Part shown: positions 37,152 to 49,400 of the stretch, one piece after another
Layout of the letters: every line of letters begins with the position of its first letter
How positions within the stretch are numbered: position 1 is the stretch's first letter
DNA from: Numida meleagris
Lineage: Eukaryota; Chordata; Aves; Galliformes; Numididae
DNA length: 64,000 nt
Reading direction: 5' to 3'
Assembly (NCBI RefSeq): GCF_002078875.1
Contig: NC_034410.1
Location: forward strand, 146,286,851-146,350,850
Position numbers and translations under genes: made by a program
The notes under the pieces: model-generated
What the model was told of the DNA's origin: nothing
The model's input: the letters and a program-made list of their open reading frames with translations, nothing else
The model's database searches: none

Positions 37152-37359
37152 GATTGTTAGGAAAATTTCTTCTCAGAAAGAGTGCTGAGGCATTGGAACA
37201 GGATGTTCAGGGAAGTGGTGGAGTCCCTGTCCCTGGAGGTGTTCAAGAAATGTGGAGATGGGGCATTGTTAGTGGGCGTAGCGAGGATGGGCTAGGGTTG
37301 AACTGGATGATCTTGGAGGTCTTTTCCAACCTTAATGATTCAGTCATTCTATAATTCTA
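37152..37359 (+). mobile_element. CR1 3' end
   Basis: GATTGTTAGGAAAATTTCTT, GAAGTGGTGGAGTCCCTGTC and TTTTCCAACCTTAATGATTC with a degenerate octamer tail. Confidence 0.88.
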
Positions 37360-37638
37360 AGAAGGAAGTTCTTTTTCTCTCCCTATTAGCTCCTTGTCTT
37401 CTCATCTCAGAGTAATAGTGTTTTCTGGGTCAGCATGAAGATGCTCCCAGTCAAGGATGACAGTCAACAGGACAGTTGATATTGGCTCCAGAATCAAATC
37501 ACAAGTCTCTTACTCTAACAAAAAATGGAACACTAAAGCTAGAATACGGTCTCCCTCAATTCTGCTCCTTTACTCTTCCGCTGAACATGCAGCAAAACTG
37601 TAAGTCTTTTGATTCAAAGCAGCAGCTATGGACCATTA

Positions 37639-37700
37639 GATCACAGAATAATTTATGTTTGAAAGAGTCTGAGGAGGACATTAATTCCAACATCTTGCTC
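37639..37700 (-). mobile_element. Old short CR1 3' end
   Basis: GATCACAGAATAATTTATGT followed by ATTCCAACATCTTGC resembles a decayed minus-strand CR1 terminus. Confidence 0.45.
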
Positions 37701-37834
37701 CATGCAGGTTCAGAAATGAGTCTAGTAGGGCATGATATGCATGAAGTGCATTGAAGATGAGGAAGGTAAAAGCCTACTGCACTGGGCTAGCAAGGATAAT
37801 TTCTTCAGTAAGCAGTCATGTAGATGACTGGAGG

Positions 37835-37914
37835 ATCCCTTGTCCATGGCAGGGGGATTGGAAGTAGAAGATCCTTAAGGTCCCTTCCAACCAAAGCCAT
37901 TCTGTGATTCTGTG
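37835..37914 (+). mobile_element. Short CR1 3' end
   Basis: TTGTCCATGGCAGGGGGATT and GGTCCCTTCCAACCAAAGCC with a CATTCTGTGATTCTGTGA tail. Confidence 0.8.
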
Positions 37915-40135
37915 AATGTTTGGAAATGATGACCACGCAGTGAAGTACAGATACTTACAGCTTATGCTAACCAAAATAGCACTGAAACTAGAACCAATAT
38001 ATTTCTACATTTTATCTTCTACATAGATCTTAGAGGGAGCAATTATTATCTCAAGTAGACCCGTCAGAATGGTTGGAGCTGCCCTCCAATTCTTTGGGTC
38101 AGACTGTGAAGTGCAATATGGTCATATACCTGGTAAGAAAGGTACAGCATGAATATACTAGCATGATTTAGGAAACTGTTCCCATTCTAGAAGCATCATA
38201 GCAAAGCAGGGAAATTCCAGGATTCATGAACTGAGCTTCAAGACTTTCAGGTTTACTCTCAGCTTTGTTATTGCCAGTGGGATGACCTTAGACAATTTTT
38301 TTTACCTCTCTGTTCCTCAATTTCCCAGTGCATATAACGGAGAATAACAACGCTAGATTTGCTTCTTTTCTGTCTCTCTATCATGCAGGGTAATTACCTT
38401 ATCACTTACCAGCCCTACCAACACACCTGCTTGCTCCTCACGTACAAAATGCCTTTCCTTTCAAATTATCTCTCCATTTAACACCAGGAAGATAACTCAG
38501 AGCAATTTTGCTCTCAGCTGTTCTTATGTTCAAGCCTGCTGCTTGCATTTCAGACCTGATGAAGGGCTTCTGTGTCTGAGAGCTCAACATTGTTCTCCAG
38601 CTGCATCTGTTGGTCTCAGACACAAAAGGGCCTCCTGCTATGAGCCTTGCCTCCTCACTAATATGTTTTGGGATAAGCCATTGAGGAATTAGAGTAAATA
38701 AGACTAGCTATGGTTATGTGGCCCTGTGCAGCTGACCCATAATCAATATGCCTACTGAAAACTTTTGCATACAGAGCATTTGAGCAGCTGAGGTCACAAA
38801 GAATTAGAGGGGGTCCAACACCACATTGTCCTTCCTCAAGCCGCCTTCTGCTCTCTAGAACTTGTCTCTGCTACAAATATACCAGAATTATATGTATGTT
38901 CCCACTGGCCCTTTTTTCAACTTTTTTATTTGTTCTCTCAGTTTTCAGTGGGTTGAGTAAGCCTAGGATGATCCGTCACTCCTTCATGTATGTAATTCAG
39001 CTGCCAGGAGATCAAAGAGGATTGCATGTTTAAGTACCACGTCTAGTTTGATCCTACTCACGCCAATACAGCCATTGATGTATTTGGGAACTTCAGGAAC
39101 ATCTTATCCCAAGATGCTACGTATTCAGTAGGTTTTGCTGATACATGAAGTAGATTGATTGTGCTGATACCTTTATTTTCTACCTGACAATTCCTAGATG
39201 TAGAGCTATTTCTCAGTTCCTACATAATTCCTGCCATTCATGCTTCCTTGGACATCCTGCCTGGTGAGATCCAAGCTGACATCAGGATTCAGGATGGGAG
39301 AAGATCAAAACCACTGCAACCTGAAATGTGCTTTTCAAATGCTTATGCTCTCACCCTATGGGAGACTTCCAGTCTACAGTCAAGCGTATTCTTCCTGATC
39401 ACCCTGGTCACCCTCCTGTATATGCTCAGCATCCATCAGATTTGTGGTCTCTAATGAATCAGGATCAAAAATAAGTTCATTTTCCAGACTCTCCATCTCT
39501 TCTGTGTCCACCAGAGTTGAGAAAGTGGATTCCAAAAACCCACACATTTGTCAAAAAGACAAACATATTTAGCCATCACTCCCAGTCTCTCTTTGAGTCA
39601 TGGGTGGATAACCTGGATGCTATCCATTAAGACATTCCCAGTGTCACAGCTCCATTTCTCCTTGGTGAAAGGGGTTAAGAAGAAAAATCCCACCACTATT
39701 CCCACCCTGGGAATGACACCATCTTTACTATCTCCATACCTGTTTTTCTTGCACAGACAGATATACAGACAGCCATACTCATACCTCCACTATATAGGCA
39801 GTCTGGAAGGGAGCACACAAATCACTCCATCTTTATTTAATGCAGCAGCTTTGTGAAGTTGTACAGGGGTAGAGAGAGTGTTACTATTATAAATCATCAG
39901 CTGCACTACACAAATAAAATTTGATGATAACATATCTATTAAAAATGGTTTGGCTCATGATATTAGGCAGATCCTCAACATTTCCCATGGTGAAGTTCTT
40001 CCAGAAGGTGAAGGCCTCCTTAGCTCTCTGCCCATCACAGCTACCTGAGAGGAATGCTTTGAATATCTGTGACAATTAAAAATGATTTATTTCACTTTTA
40101 TGTGCCTCTTGACGGTGATTTTTTGCCTGAAAAGA
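37915..40135. other. Intergenic, nothing recognised
   Basis: Unique sequence with no gene or repeat family recognised. Confidence 0.55.
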
Positions 40136-40302
40136 TTATAGAATCATAGAATAATTAAGCTTGGAAAAGACCTCTAAGATCATCTAGTCCAGCCATCAAC
40201 CCATCACCACCATGTCCATTCACAGAATCATAGAATCATTAAGGTTGGAAAAGAGCACTAAGATCACTTAGTCCAACCATCAACTCATCACCACCATAGT
40301 CA
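40136..40302 (-). mobile_element. Two tandem CR1 3' terminal units
   Basis: Unit one (40136-40220) ends at ACCATGTCCATT. Unit two (40221-40302) starts CACAGAATCATAGAATCATT and ends at ACCACCATAGTCACT, the same CR1 position. Confidence 0.88.
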
Positions 40303-40369
40303 CTTCACCATGTCCTATGTCAGTGTGCATGTATCCATGGCAGAAGTGCAATGGAAGGGGTCAGTAGAC

Positions 40370-40651
40370 ACCACTCCCCTCTACTCGGCTGTGGTGAGGC
40401 TGCACCTGGGTGCTGGGTCAGCAGCCTTGAGACTAACTGGAGTGCAGGAGCTGCCTCTGCTCCTTAGGAAGCACTTCTATGCTGTGCTGGTGCTGGAGCT
40501 GGCACAGGGACAGAAGAAGGTCTTGGGAATCTTCAGCCCCACCTGCATGTGGCCTTGGGCAGTCTGTTCTGGGTATCCCTACCTGAGCAGGGATTGGACC
40601 AGATGGCTACCATGGGTCTCTTCCAACTTCAGTCACTCTGTCATGCTGTGA
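40370..40651 (+). mobile_element. Old, diverged CR1 3' end
   Basis: TCGGCTGTGGTGAGGCTGCA corresponds to the ORF2 C-terminal segment. GGATTGGACCAGATGGCTAC and TCTTCCAACTTCAGTCACTC form the terminus. The whole copy is GC-rich compared with its surroundings. Confidence 0.7.
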
Positions 40652-41907
40652 ATTGCAAGTGAGTAGAATTTAGTAGTTGGAACAAGAAAGCAGTCATTGG
40701 TACATGCTTCCTAGCACAAAGTACCATAGCACGTTCATCACCTGAATGCCAAAGGCAATGGGAAACACTTGTTTTCCCTCTTTTTAGCAAGAATTTCCTC
40801 CAACTTGCTTCCTGCTTTTTGCACTGGGAGAAATCTCCTGGATAAAGAGTGATCTGGGATTAACCTAAATGGAGTGTGCTTTTTCCAAGGGAGGTCAGTC
40901 AGAGCTGCAATCTTTTACAGGTGTCTGCTCTTATATATACCATGATGGTCTTTAATAAAGCTGACATGGTTAAATGGAATACTGATCAAAGAAATGAATA
41001 AAAAATGAGTACAAAATATATTGCTGAGAGAAAATATATAAAACAGTATATAAATCCAGGAAGCAAAATGTATCACCCTACTAAAGGAAATCTAAGCTGT
41101 CATATTATCTTAAAAAAAAAAAAAGATATATGAAGCTAAGCCTAATTCTTAATGGCTTGCTTAAAATAAAACTGAGTTTGCTTCTTTATTTTCCCTTCCT
41201 CTACGCAGAAGAAGGAAAGCAAAACCTTTCCAAGCCTTTATGATAAATCACAAGCAGTTAGAGCAGACAAAGTATTTACAAGTTGTGGTTAATAGAAATG
41301 TTTATCAAAGACAGTGTAATTACCAGACAGCTTGCTCAAAAACAGAGTTGTTAAAAAAAAGATGGGTAAAAAAAGGCAAGAGTAGATACTAAAACAAAAA
41401 TTTGCACGAACATATGTAAAAGCAAGTGGTTTTCAATCCAAACAGGTGTCTCAGCTCTTTCTATTCAGAGCAACAGTCATAATATGAGAAGAATATATAA
41501 CCAAGGAAAGCTATAAAATCCTATGTTAATGGGAATAAATAACAGCAATAAATGGCTGGGATTGTGGAGGGTGTCCCTATCATTTGTTTGAGGGTATGTT
41601 TATTGAGTAAGACATTAAGTGGCATCTCCATCCAAGTCAAACAAGACTTAAATGTACATTTAAAGTTAAGTGCATGTTTAATTGTTTTGCCAAACACATT
41701 CCCTGGGTAATTAGAAAGCCACCTTTGAGATACCATCATAGAGCAGTGCTGGGCTGCTTTATGAGGAATGCCAGCGGCAGCTGAAATAAACAGCAAGTGA
41801 TGCTTCCCATGAGTAATAACAGCAGAAAGAGTTAATGGTGTGACTTGGACAAGATTCAAGCCAGTGCAACGTTTCCTTCATCCCAAAATCCCATAATGAT
41901 CATCAAG
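40652..41907. other. Intergenic, nothing recognised
   Basis: AT-rich, with A runs around 41110 and 41350. No CR1 or gene. Confidence 0.55.
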
Positions 41908-42075
41908 GAACAGGTTGCTCAGAGAGGCGATGAATGCCTCACCTCTGAAGACATTCAAGGTCAGGCTGGATGAGGCTCTGAGCACCCCGATCTAGCTGTA
42001 GATGTCCCTGTTTATTGCAGAGGCCAGATGACCTTTAAAGGTCCTCGTCAACTCAAATGCTCCTATGATTCTATG
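41908..42075 (+). mobile_element. CR1 3' end
   Basis: ACAGGTTGCTCAGAGAGGC, ACATTCAAGGTCAGGCTGGA and a CTCCTATGATTCTATG tail. Confidence 0.88.
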
Positions 42076-42140
42076 TTATGCCTGGTGTTGCCTGTCTTGA
42101 ATTAGCAGCATTGATGTCCACTGTTAATCAGTTCTCCCAT

Positions 42141-42378
42141 TTCACAGAATCACAGCATAGTTGGGGTTGGAAGGGATCTCTGGGTCCATTAGGTCCAACC
42201 CGTGCTCAGGAAGGGATACCCAGAGCTGCTTGCCCATACATGACCATGTACATGTACCTTTTTAATATCTCCAAGGAGCATATAACACAAGCTCTCTGGG
42301 CAACCTATGCCTGCACTGAGATGTCTGTGCAGTTCTTCTAATGAGGGAAACTTCCTATCCTCCAGTTTGTACCTGCAG
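42141..42378 (-). mobile_element. Older-subfamily CR1 3' end
   Basis: TCACAGAATCACAGCATAGT, then GGGTTGGAAGGGATCTCTGG, and further on GGGAAACTTCCTATCCTCC. The tail variant differs from most copies here. Confidence 0.65.
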
Positions 42379-42381
42379 CAT

Positions 42382-42567
42382 CTTAGAATTATAGAATCAT
42401 TAAGGTTGGAAAGATCTCTAAGATCATGTCCAACAGTTGATCCATCAACACAATGCCCACTCATAGAATCATAGAGTCATTAAGGTTGGAAAAGGCCGCC
42501 AAGATCATAAAGTCCAATTGCCAACCTATCACCACCATGCTCACTCATAGAATCATTAAGATTGGGA
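42382..42567 (-). mobile_element. Three tandem CR1 3' terminal units
   Basis: Units lie at 42382-42461 and 42462-42545, with a partial third at 42546-42567. Each begins with the reverse-complement octamer tail and breaks at the equivalent of CCATGCCCACT. Confidence 0.88.
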
Positions 42568-42938
42568 TCTTGTCCCAGCATTGGGCACCACTGCACTGTC
42601 CCATCTTCTATTTCACCCCTGAGGTGACTGCATTTCAGCATGGAGGAAAAGCAATCACTGCACACAATGCACTTTGTGATCTCTGTGAACACTGATTACT
42701 ATATTCCTGATAGGCTCAATCATTCAGCCAATGGGGATTTATTAGATTGACAAGTAGTGCCACTCTGTTGTGTTTCTATGGGTTTCTCTTTAAAGCTGTG
42801 GTCCATCTGTGTCGATTCATTTAATTCTGCTCTTTTTTTTTCCTTCACAGGTGATACATTTTGAAGGTTGATTTTTTTTAAAAGAGCTGCACTATTTAGT
42901 AGATGTTGAGAACTGACACGAATGATACTGATACAAAT

Positions 42939-43052
42939 TGTAGCACTGAGGGACTTGATTAGTGGGCATGATGGGAATGGATTGATGGTTGGACCAGCTG
43001 ATTTTAATGGTCCTTTCCAATCTTAATGATTCTATCATTTTATGATTCTATG
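42939..43052 (+). mobile_element. Short CR1 3' end
   Basis: TGTAGCACTGAGGGACTTG, GTGGGCATGATGGGAATGG and a multi-octamer tail ending TTTATGATTCTATGA. Confidence 0.85.
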
Positions 43053-44605
43053 AATGCAGTACTCCCAGATCACCCACAAATTAAAGCTGGTCAAACAGTT
43101 CGTACTGCAGCCAGGGTCAACAAAAAAACAATGATCACCTCACATTTGTGGGCTACAATTAATATTTTCATGGCCAAAAACTTCAGCTCACTGCAAAAAA
43201 CAACTTCTCTGTGTTGAGTACTGGCAATTTCTGTGCTAGCAAATTGGTCTGAACGCCATTAGCTGTCTTAAACTTGGAAAGGTTTTTGTTCAAGTCAAGT
43301 AATGCTTTGCTGCTCCCCAAAAAAGAGCAAAACCATAAATAAATAAATAAATAAATAAATAAACAAACAAACAAACAAAGGGAAAAAGATCAACAGGGAA
43401 TTACAAAGAACTGATTTTTTTTAAAATCATTCTTACAGAAAATATTAATTGCACACCAATCAAATAATGCTTTATGGAGGATTATAAATAATCCAAGGCT
43501 TCAAGTAGCACAATTTTATGAAAAGAACAAAATAATAACCTATTCCTGCTGAAACTCTTGTAGGTTCTATGATGCTAAGAAACATTAACAGGAGTCAGCT
43601 GGTTTGGGTTGAATTATGTTAAACTCCTGGTGTTGAAGAAGAAGGAAGTGGGAGTCTGTGTGTCCTCACACTGAGAACTGAGATATGCCAGGGCACAGCC
43701 CATCTTTTTCTTTTGTAAACCCTAACACAAAGCTGCATTATTACAAATATGATTTATTTATAACTTTATTTCCAGGCAAGCTCTGTCTAAACCAGTCTGA
43801 TTTTGTACCATGACTGATTCTGGCTGTTCAGATTGAAAACAAATTCCTTCTGCACTTCTCACCTCTGCCCCTTTCTTTTGATCATTCTTCCCTTTATGTC
43901 TCTTTTTCTATTATTTCAGATAAATGTGATCTTTTAAACTCAAAAATCACACAGTATCTAATCTAATAAATGTAGCTAATTGCCTACAATTGTCCCAGAC
44001 AACTGTACAATTAGTAATTAGTATGGGTGGGAGATATTTTCAACAGCCAGGCTTGATACAGTCCTCCTACTTGCAGGGTAAAAGAATCTGCAGCATTTGC
44101 ACATCCATTTCTTGCTACTTCTTGGCAAAAACAATAATACTAACACAAACAAATAAAAAACAGGAACATGTAATTTACTCAGAGAGATACAGGCATTGCT
44201 TTTCAAAGCATAGGTTTGTCATTTTGTCTGTGGAAGTTTTAAAAAGGTTTCCATGACTTCAGAAATGAATGGTCAGAAGAAAACCTCAGACCACACTGTC
44301 TTAGCCCTTGCAGAATTTATTTTAATACCACTGGCACTGAGCTGAGATTATTACCTCACCTTTGGCAAAATTTCTTCCAAAAGGCTTCCAGTCTTGAGCT
44401 GGAGACCTCTGCAAGAAGATGTACCTGTTGGAGCAGATCCAGAGAGAAGCAAAAGCCAACAGCAAATGTTTGGAAAATATGACCAGGGAAGAAAGAGAAG
44501 AAGAAGTAATGTTTTTTTGTCTTGGAAAGAGCAGGTGAAAGGCTGATGATAAGTAAAACTTTTGTAGAGGATGACTTAGTACCAAAGAACATAAATGGCT
44601 GAGAA
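43053..44605. other. Intergenic with the AAAT/AAAC microsatellite
   Basis: Nothing else is recognised. The short open frames lack family features. Confidence 0.55.
43336..43379. repeat. (AAAT)n-(AAAC)n microsatellite
   Basis: About six AAAT units pass into four AAAC units, a point-mutation-derived compound repeat. Confidence 0.95.
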
Positions 44606-44885
44606 ATCATAGAATCATAGAATGGCTTAGGTTGGAGGGGACCATAAAGATCACCCAGTTCCAATCCTCCTGCCATGGACAGGGTTGCCAGCCACTAGAT
44701 CACACTGCACAGGATCCCGTCCAACCTGGCCTGGAACACCTCCAGGGAGGGGGAATACATAGCTCCTCTGGGCAGCCTGTGCCAGTGTCTCATCACCCTC
44801 TGAATAAAAAATTTCTTCCTGACATCTAACTTTAATCTCCCCTCTTCTAGTTTAAAGCCATTCCTCCTTGTCTTATCACTGGAAA
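44606..44885 (-). mobile_element. CR1 3' end
   Basis: AATCATAGAATCATAGAATG, ATGGACAGGGTTGCCAGCC, CACCTCCAGGGAGGGGG and the ORF2-end CTCCTTGTCTTATCACTGG block. Confidence 0.9.
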
Positions 44886-46323
44886 CTGATGAGAGAGAGA
44901 GAAATGAGTAAGAGAAATCCATAAAAACAAATATTCCATAAAGAAGCAAGATGCTCTGGATGTCACCTCATGCTCATGAAAACACAAAGCCGTATATAAT
45001 GAAATTAGAGGAGTGTAATGAGAAAAGGCATTTTTTCTGCCTTTTTCTCTTATAATCTTTTTCTATGCATCCACTGAGGGCCAATGTCAGAGGCACTACA
45101 CAAGCCAGATGGACACTTTGGTCTGACTGGAGACAGTTGTTCTCCTCTTCCTAAGCAGCCCCACTGCTTCCCAGGGTAATTCTTTCTAATGCCTAATCAG
45201 TCCTGCTACTAAAAATAGGCATTGCTTATTCATGCTAAAATCATTCCAGTAATTAATAGAAAATTAATTCAAGCCAGGCTGCTATACTCCTGAGAACATA
45301 CGACCTTGCTTTGTTCAGTGAAGAAGAATGAGCCAAGGTCCATCCAATGTGAACCATCAAAATGGGAGAAGCAAACTGTCCCTGAACTCCTTAATGTTTC
45401 CACACATAACTCATGGACCACAAGAGAGGAATGGCCCATGTTTCTTCCACTACAACCTCTTTATCTCTTCCCTGGTCAGCAATTATTTTGAAACATCCTT
45501 GACATTTCCTTTTTCCGTTTTCCTTTCCTTTCCTTTCCTTTCCTTTCCTTTCCTTTCCTTTCCTTTCCTTTCCTTTCCTTTCCTTTCCTTTCCTTTCCTT
45601 TCCTTTCCTTTCCTTTCNCCTTTCCTTTCCTTTCCTTTCCTTTCCTTTCCTTTCCTTTCCTTTCCTTTCCTTTCCTTTCCTTTCCTTTCCTTTCCTTTCC
45701 TTTCCTTTCCTTGCCTTTCCTTGCCTTTCCTTGCCTTTCCTTGCCTTTCCTTGCCTTGCCTTGCCTTGCCTTGCCTTGCCTTGCCTTGCCTTGCCTTGCC
45801 TTGCCTTGCCTTGCCTTGCCTTGCCTTGCCTTTGCCTTGCCTTGCCTTGCCTTTTTTTTTTTTTTTCACTTCTGGATGTTATTCCTATAGTCCCGTAAGT
45901 CTTAACCTTGTCTGTTATGGAAACATGGGTTATGCAATATGGATTATGCCTCTCCATCCCTCCATCCCTCCATTCATTATCTATCCAGCTACTTATTTGG
46001 CAGCTTTTCCAGATTCTAATAAATTCAATGAGAAGAAAGATCTCAAAGGTCCAGACATATTCTCAGGCTTGTGAAAATTGGTCAAATAGAGGAGAAACCC
46101 AAATGAGTGCTCCCACCGAAGAATTCAGCTCCTCAACCACTCCTAAGAGCAGCAGACTGACAGTATATAGGTCAGACTGGTGCATCAGCACAACCACACA
46201 CCATATATTGGTGCCTTTTGACCATCTGAAGAGTAAATCATCGTGGGAGAGATCTGAAGTGCAAGTTGCAACACCTAAACAGAGAATTTGGAGCTTTGAG
46301 GATACACATGCATGGCAAACTGA
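44886..46323. other. Intergenic around the pentanucleotide array
   Basis: Outside 45517-45866 the sequence is unique, with a small CCATCCCT repeat near 45955-45970. Confidence 0.55.
45517..45866. repeat. Compound (TTTCC)n-(TTGCC)n pentanucleotide array ending in poly-T
   Basis: About forty TTTCC units (45518-45710) change to alternating TTGCC/TTTCC (45711-45755), then to almost pure TTGCC (to about 45852), then to 14 T. One N at 45618 with a phase change marks an unresolved length. Long open frames on both strands are periodic artefacts. Confidence 0.97.
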
Positions 46324-46419
46324 AGGACATGGTTAGTGGGCATTGTGGGGATGGGTTGATGGCTGGACTTCATGATCTTAGTGGTCTTTTCCAACCTTAA
46401 TGATTCTATGATTGTATGA
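46324..46419 (+). mobile_element. Short CR1 3' end
   Basis: It starts AGGACATGGTTAGTGGGC and ends with the CCAACCTTAATGATTCTATG block and one further octamer. Confidence 0.88.
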
Positions 46420-49400
46420 AACCAGACTTCACTAGTTTTGCTGCTCATCAGAAAACATCATTCATGAAAAATGCACCCCTGTGCCCAAGCTGCAGTCTGT
46501 AAGTCTGTCTCCTCCATTTGAGTCCCATCAGACCCTTGTTTTGATTCCAGTCACATTTCTGTTTCCATCCTTCAGAATCTCAGTTTTTGCTGAAGAAACT
46601 GAGAATGCAGTCATTAAGTCACATGCTCACTACAGAGCTATAGTATCGATTGCAAAAATCTATGTTTGGGGTCTGCAGCACCTCTGAAAAGGTTACAGCA
46701 AAGCAGGACGTGCATTTTGTAAAGGTCAAGGGATCTCTGACTCCTGCCTGGGGATGCATGAAGGATGTTTTCAGTCAAGTGACAAAACCATATAAGTAAC
46801 CACTGGAATCAGCTTTGAGCCGCACAACTTGAAAACTTAGTTTCCTTGTATATATGCATTTGTTGATAGCAGTTTCACAAGACCTGATATCTGCATTGCA
46901 GTGGCCTATCTTAGAGACAGATGCCCAAGCTCCCACTGTGGTCAGCAGAAATTTACCCAACAAAGCCAATGGAGACAGTGACACATCTTCAAATTCAGAT
47001 GTCAGGTTTAGAACAGGTTAAACTACAGCCCAAACTCCCCAGATGTAAGTCTTCAAATGCATCAGACAATCATATCATTAGTGGCTAATTAAAGAAGAAA
47101 CCTAGAGCATCACTGAATCACAGTATGATACAACCAGATTAAAACTGGTAATCCAAGGATATACCAAATAAATCTTTGAGGATATGGATGTGACCAGCAC
47201 AGAAACTACAAAGCAAAGATCTTTTTTTCTTCTAATCCATATTGATCACTTTGGCTACTTGCATGCTGTCAGTATAGGAGGGCAATGCTTGAATTTAGAA
47301 ATAATTTTATTTCCCTGGTACTGCATGCCGAAGGGCCTCCTAGCCAGTACTTCACATAGGATATATAGCCAGAAAAATGAAGTTCTCACTTCAGAGCCAT
47401 TTGCATACACCATATTTAATAAAAACAAACAAACAAATCTCTCTTTTAGTAATGACTCCAAGAAACTGTAGGTTGATCTTTGAAATCAATTTTCCAGCTA
47501 AGCAATCAAAACAGGAGGAAATGATAGTTATTAATCAGAAATTCCATTATCTCTCCTGGTTTTACACAGCTTGTCTTCTGCTATCCTGAGCGTTGGAGCA
47601 TTTGATAAAGCAGACAAGAAAGGGATTTTTTAAATGAAATAGTTTTTGTCAGAATTTGACAATTCATCACAATCAAATAGCTTCAAGACACTGCATCTCT
47701 CTAGCCCAATTAGTTTATAATTAGTTAACACCAAGCAGAATGGTTCTAAGGGGAGGGACAAAGACAAGTACAACTTGAATTCCAGTATCTGTGGATAGAG
47801 CATCTGTTCAAGCAAAAGACAACATGACTTTAAAGGACTGATCCTCTATCTTCTTCATCTTAATTGCATGTCTTGGGTAGTGGAGATTGGCTATTCTAGA
47901 TTGATCTTGTGCTCTCTACCTGGGTTTGATTGTAAAATCTATCCTGGACTTAAAATAACTTTATTATTTCTGCAGAACATTTCTTTGTCAACAAAATGGT
48001 GCTTTCCAACAGAGAACAAAATCTTGTCAACAAATTTCTTACAAAGTCGCAAAACATGAACTGAACTCTCATGACCAAGTTTGTTCCTCAAGCTGTGTTA
48101 AAGTGGGGTAACCACCAACCCCCAGGATTACTGGGCTCAAAATGAAGACAGAGGGACAAAGAAGGGTCCATAAATGGCCGTGCAATTAATGCACCCACTT
48201 CCACACAGGAACCAATTGTCTCTGCTGGACTCATATGGAGCTTGGTATATCCAAACATCAGATCTACACGTTGCTACCTGCAGCAGCTAGACTAGAAAAC
48301 TTGAGTGTTCCGTGCTGAAACTATGTGCGTTCAGAGCAATCCTGGTGGGAAAAGAAGGTCATAGACTATGAAGAACCTCTGCTTGAGGGTTCTGGATTCA
48401 GATATAATGCTTCTCTGTTGCATCTCAGGAAAATCATGTTTTCTGCCTGTTTTTCAAGTTGCCCTTAGCTATGTATGTTTGAAGGAAGTTGTGATGCCTG
48501 GCATGCGAGGGGGTATGAAAGTGTTTTGTGAGGGCAGAGTAAACACAGAACTGCTTTGTGATCCCAGCATAAGCTTCTCTCCCCACACTTCACCCCAACA
48601 CCAAAGTGTAGGCATGGGAAAATGCACTCCATTTTCCTGCAAACAGCTTGGGGATGTGCGAGGCATCGCCAGCAGAGGCTGGCAGGGATCCCACATTCCG
48701 AGTCTTTTACAACAAAAAGAGCTTAGCAATTAGCAAAACAACAACAACAAAAAAAGTCAAATGCATTTTTGATGCTCAGAAGTTGCTGAGAATTTAAACA
48801 AACAGTCTGGGCTGCTCCCACACACTGAGGGCTCTGTGCGCCAGCAACGTAGCAACAGCACCACCGTATGGGTATCTTCAGCCCCTCCACCCTGGGAAAT
48901 TTTGTCCATCTAGTTTGTTCTGTATGCAAGATCAGCACCGTGATGGGATTAGTTTAAAGCAATTGATTTCATGGTTGTTGTCAAGAGCATGGGTGATGTA
49001 AAGGTGATATTTTTTCTCCAAGGCTGGTCAGGATTACCTCTGGAATCTGAAATCCTAAATGGGAACAGCTGGTGCCTGGTCCCTTGTAGGAACACTCAAG
49101 GTCAAACAGACTCCTTGCCTATTCAGACCCGTAAAATAATCACTGTATTGGTTCTGTTCGTTGGCACCCACGGATCTCAAAGCAGTTCCCTTATGATAAC
49201 AGGCGTCATGAGCCCAATTTGCCATAATAGGAAGAAGAGGCACAAAGAAGGGAAAGCACATGGAAAAAGTCCATAAACCTAGCAGGAATCCCCAAACCCT
49301 TTTGTTTTCAGTTCTCTTTTCTCATTGACAGCTCCATTCTCTTTGTTGGACAGCAGTGAGCATCTATACGTGTAGCTGAAACATAACTACGCAGCAAGCC

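Noticed and set aside
40136..42567. Spaced repeated units considered as a CRISPR-like or satellite array
   Set aside because: The units are CR1 3' termini with octamer tails in an avian genome. Spacing and lengths are irregular.
45328..46074. Long open frames on both strands over the pentanucleotide array
   Set aside because: Five-base repeats without stop triplets stay open by composition. The predicted proteins are simple periodic Phe/Leu/Ser/Pro or Lys/Gly/Glu/Arg repeats, and the N breaks the frame.
48368..48733. Cysteine-containing 121-codon frame, tested as another Ly6 exon
   Set aside because: It has no C-x2-C opening, no CC-x4-CN ending and no suitable splice sites in the Ly6 phase.
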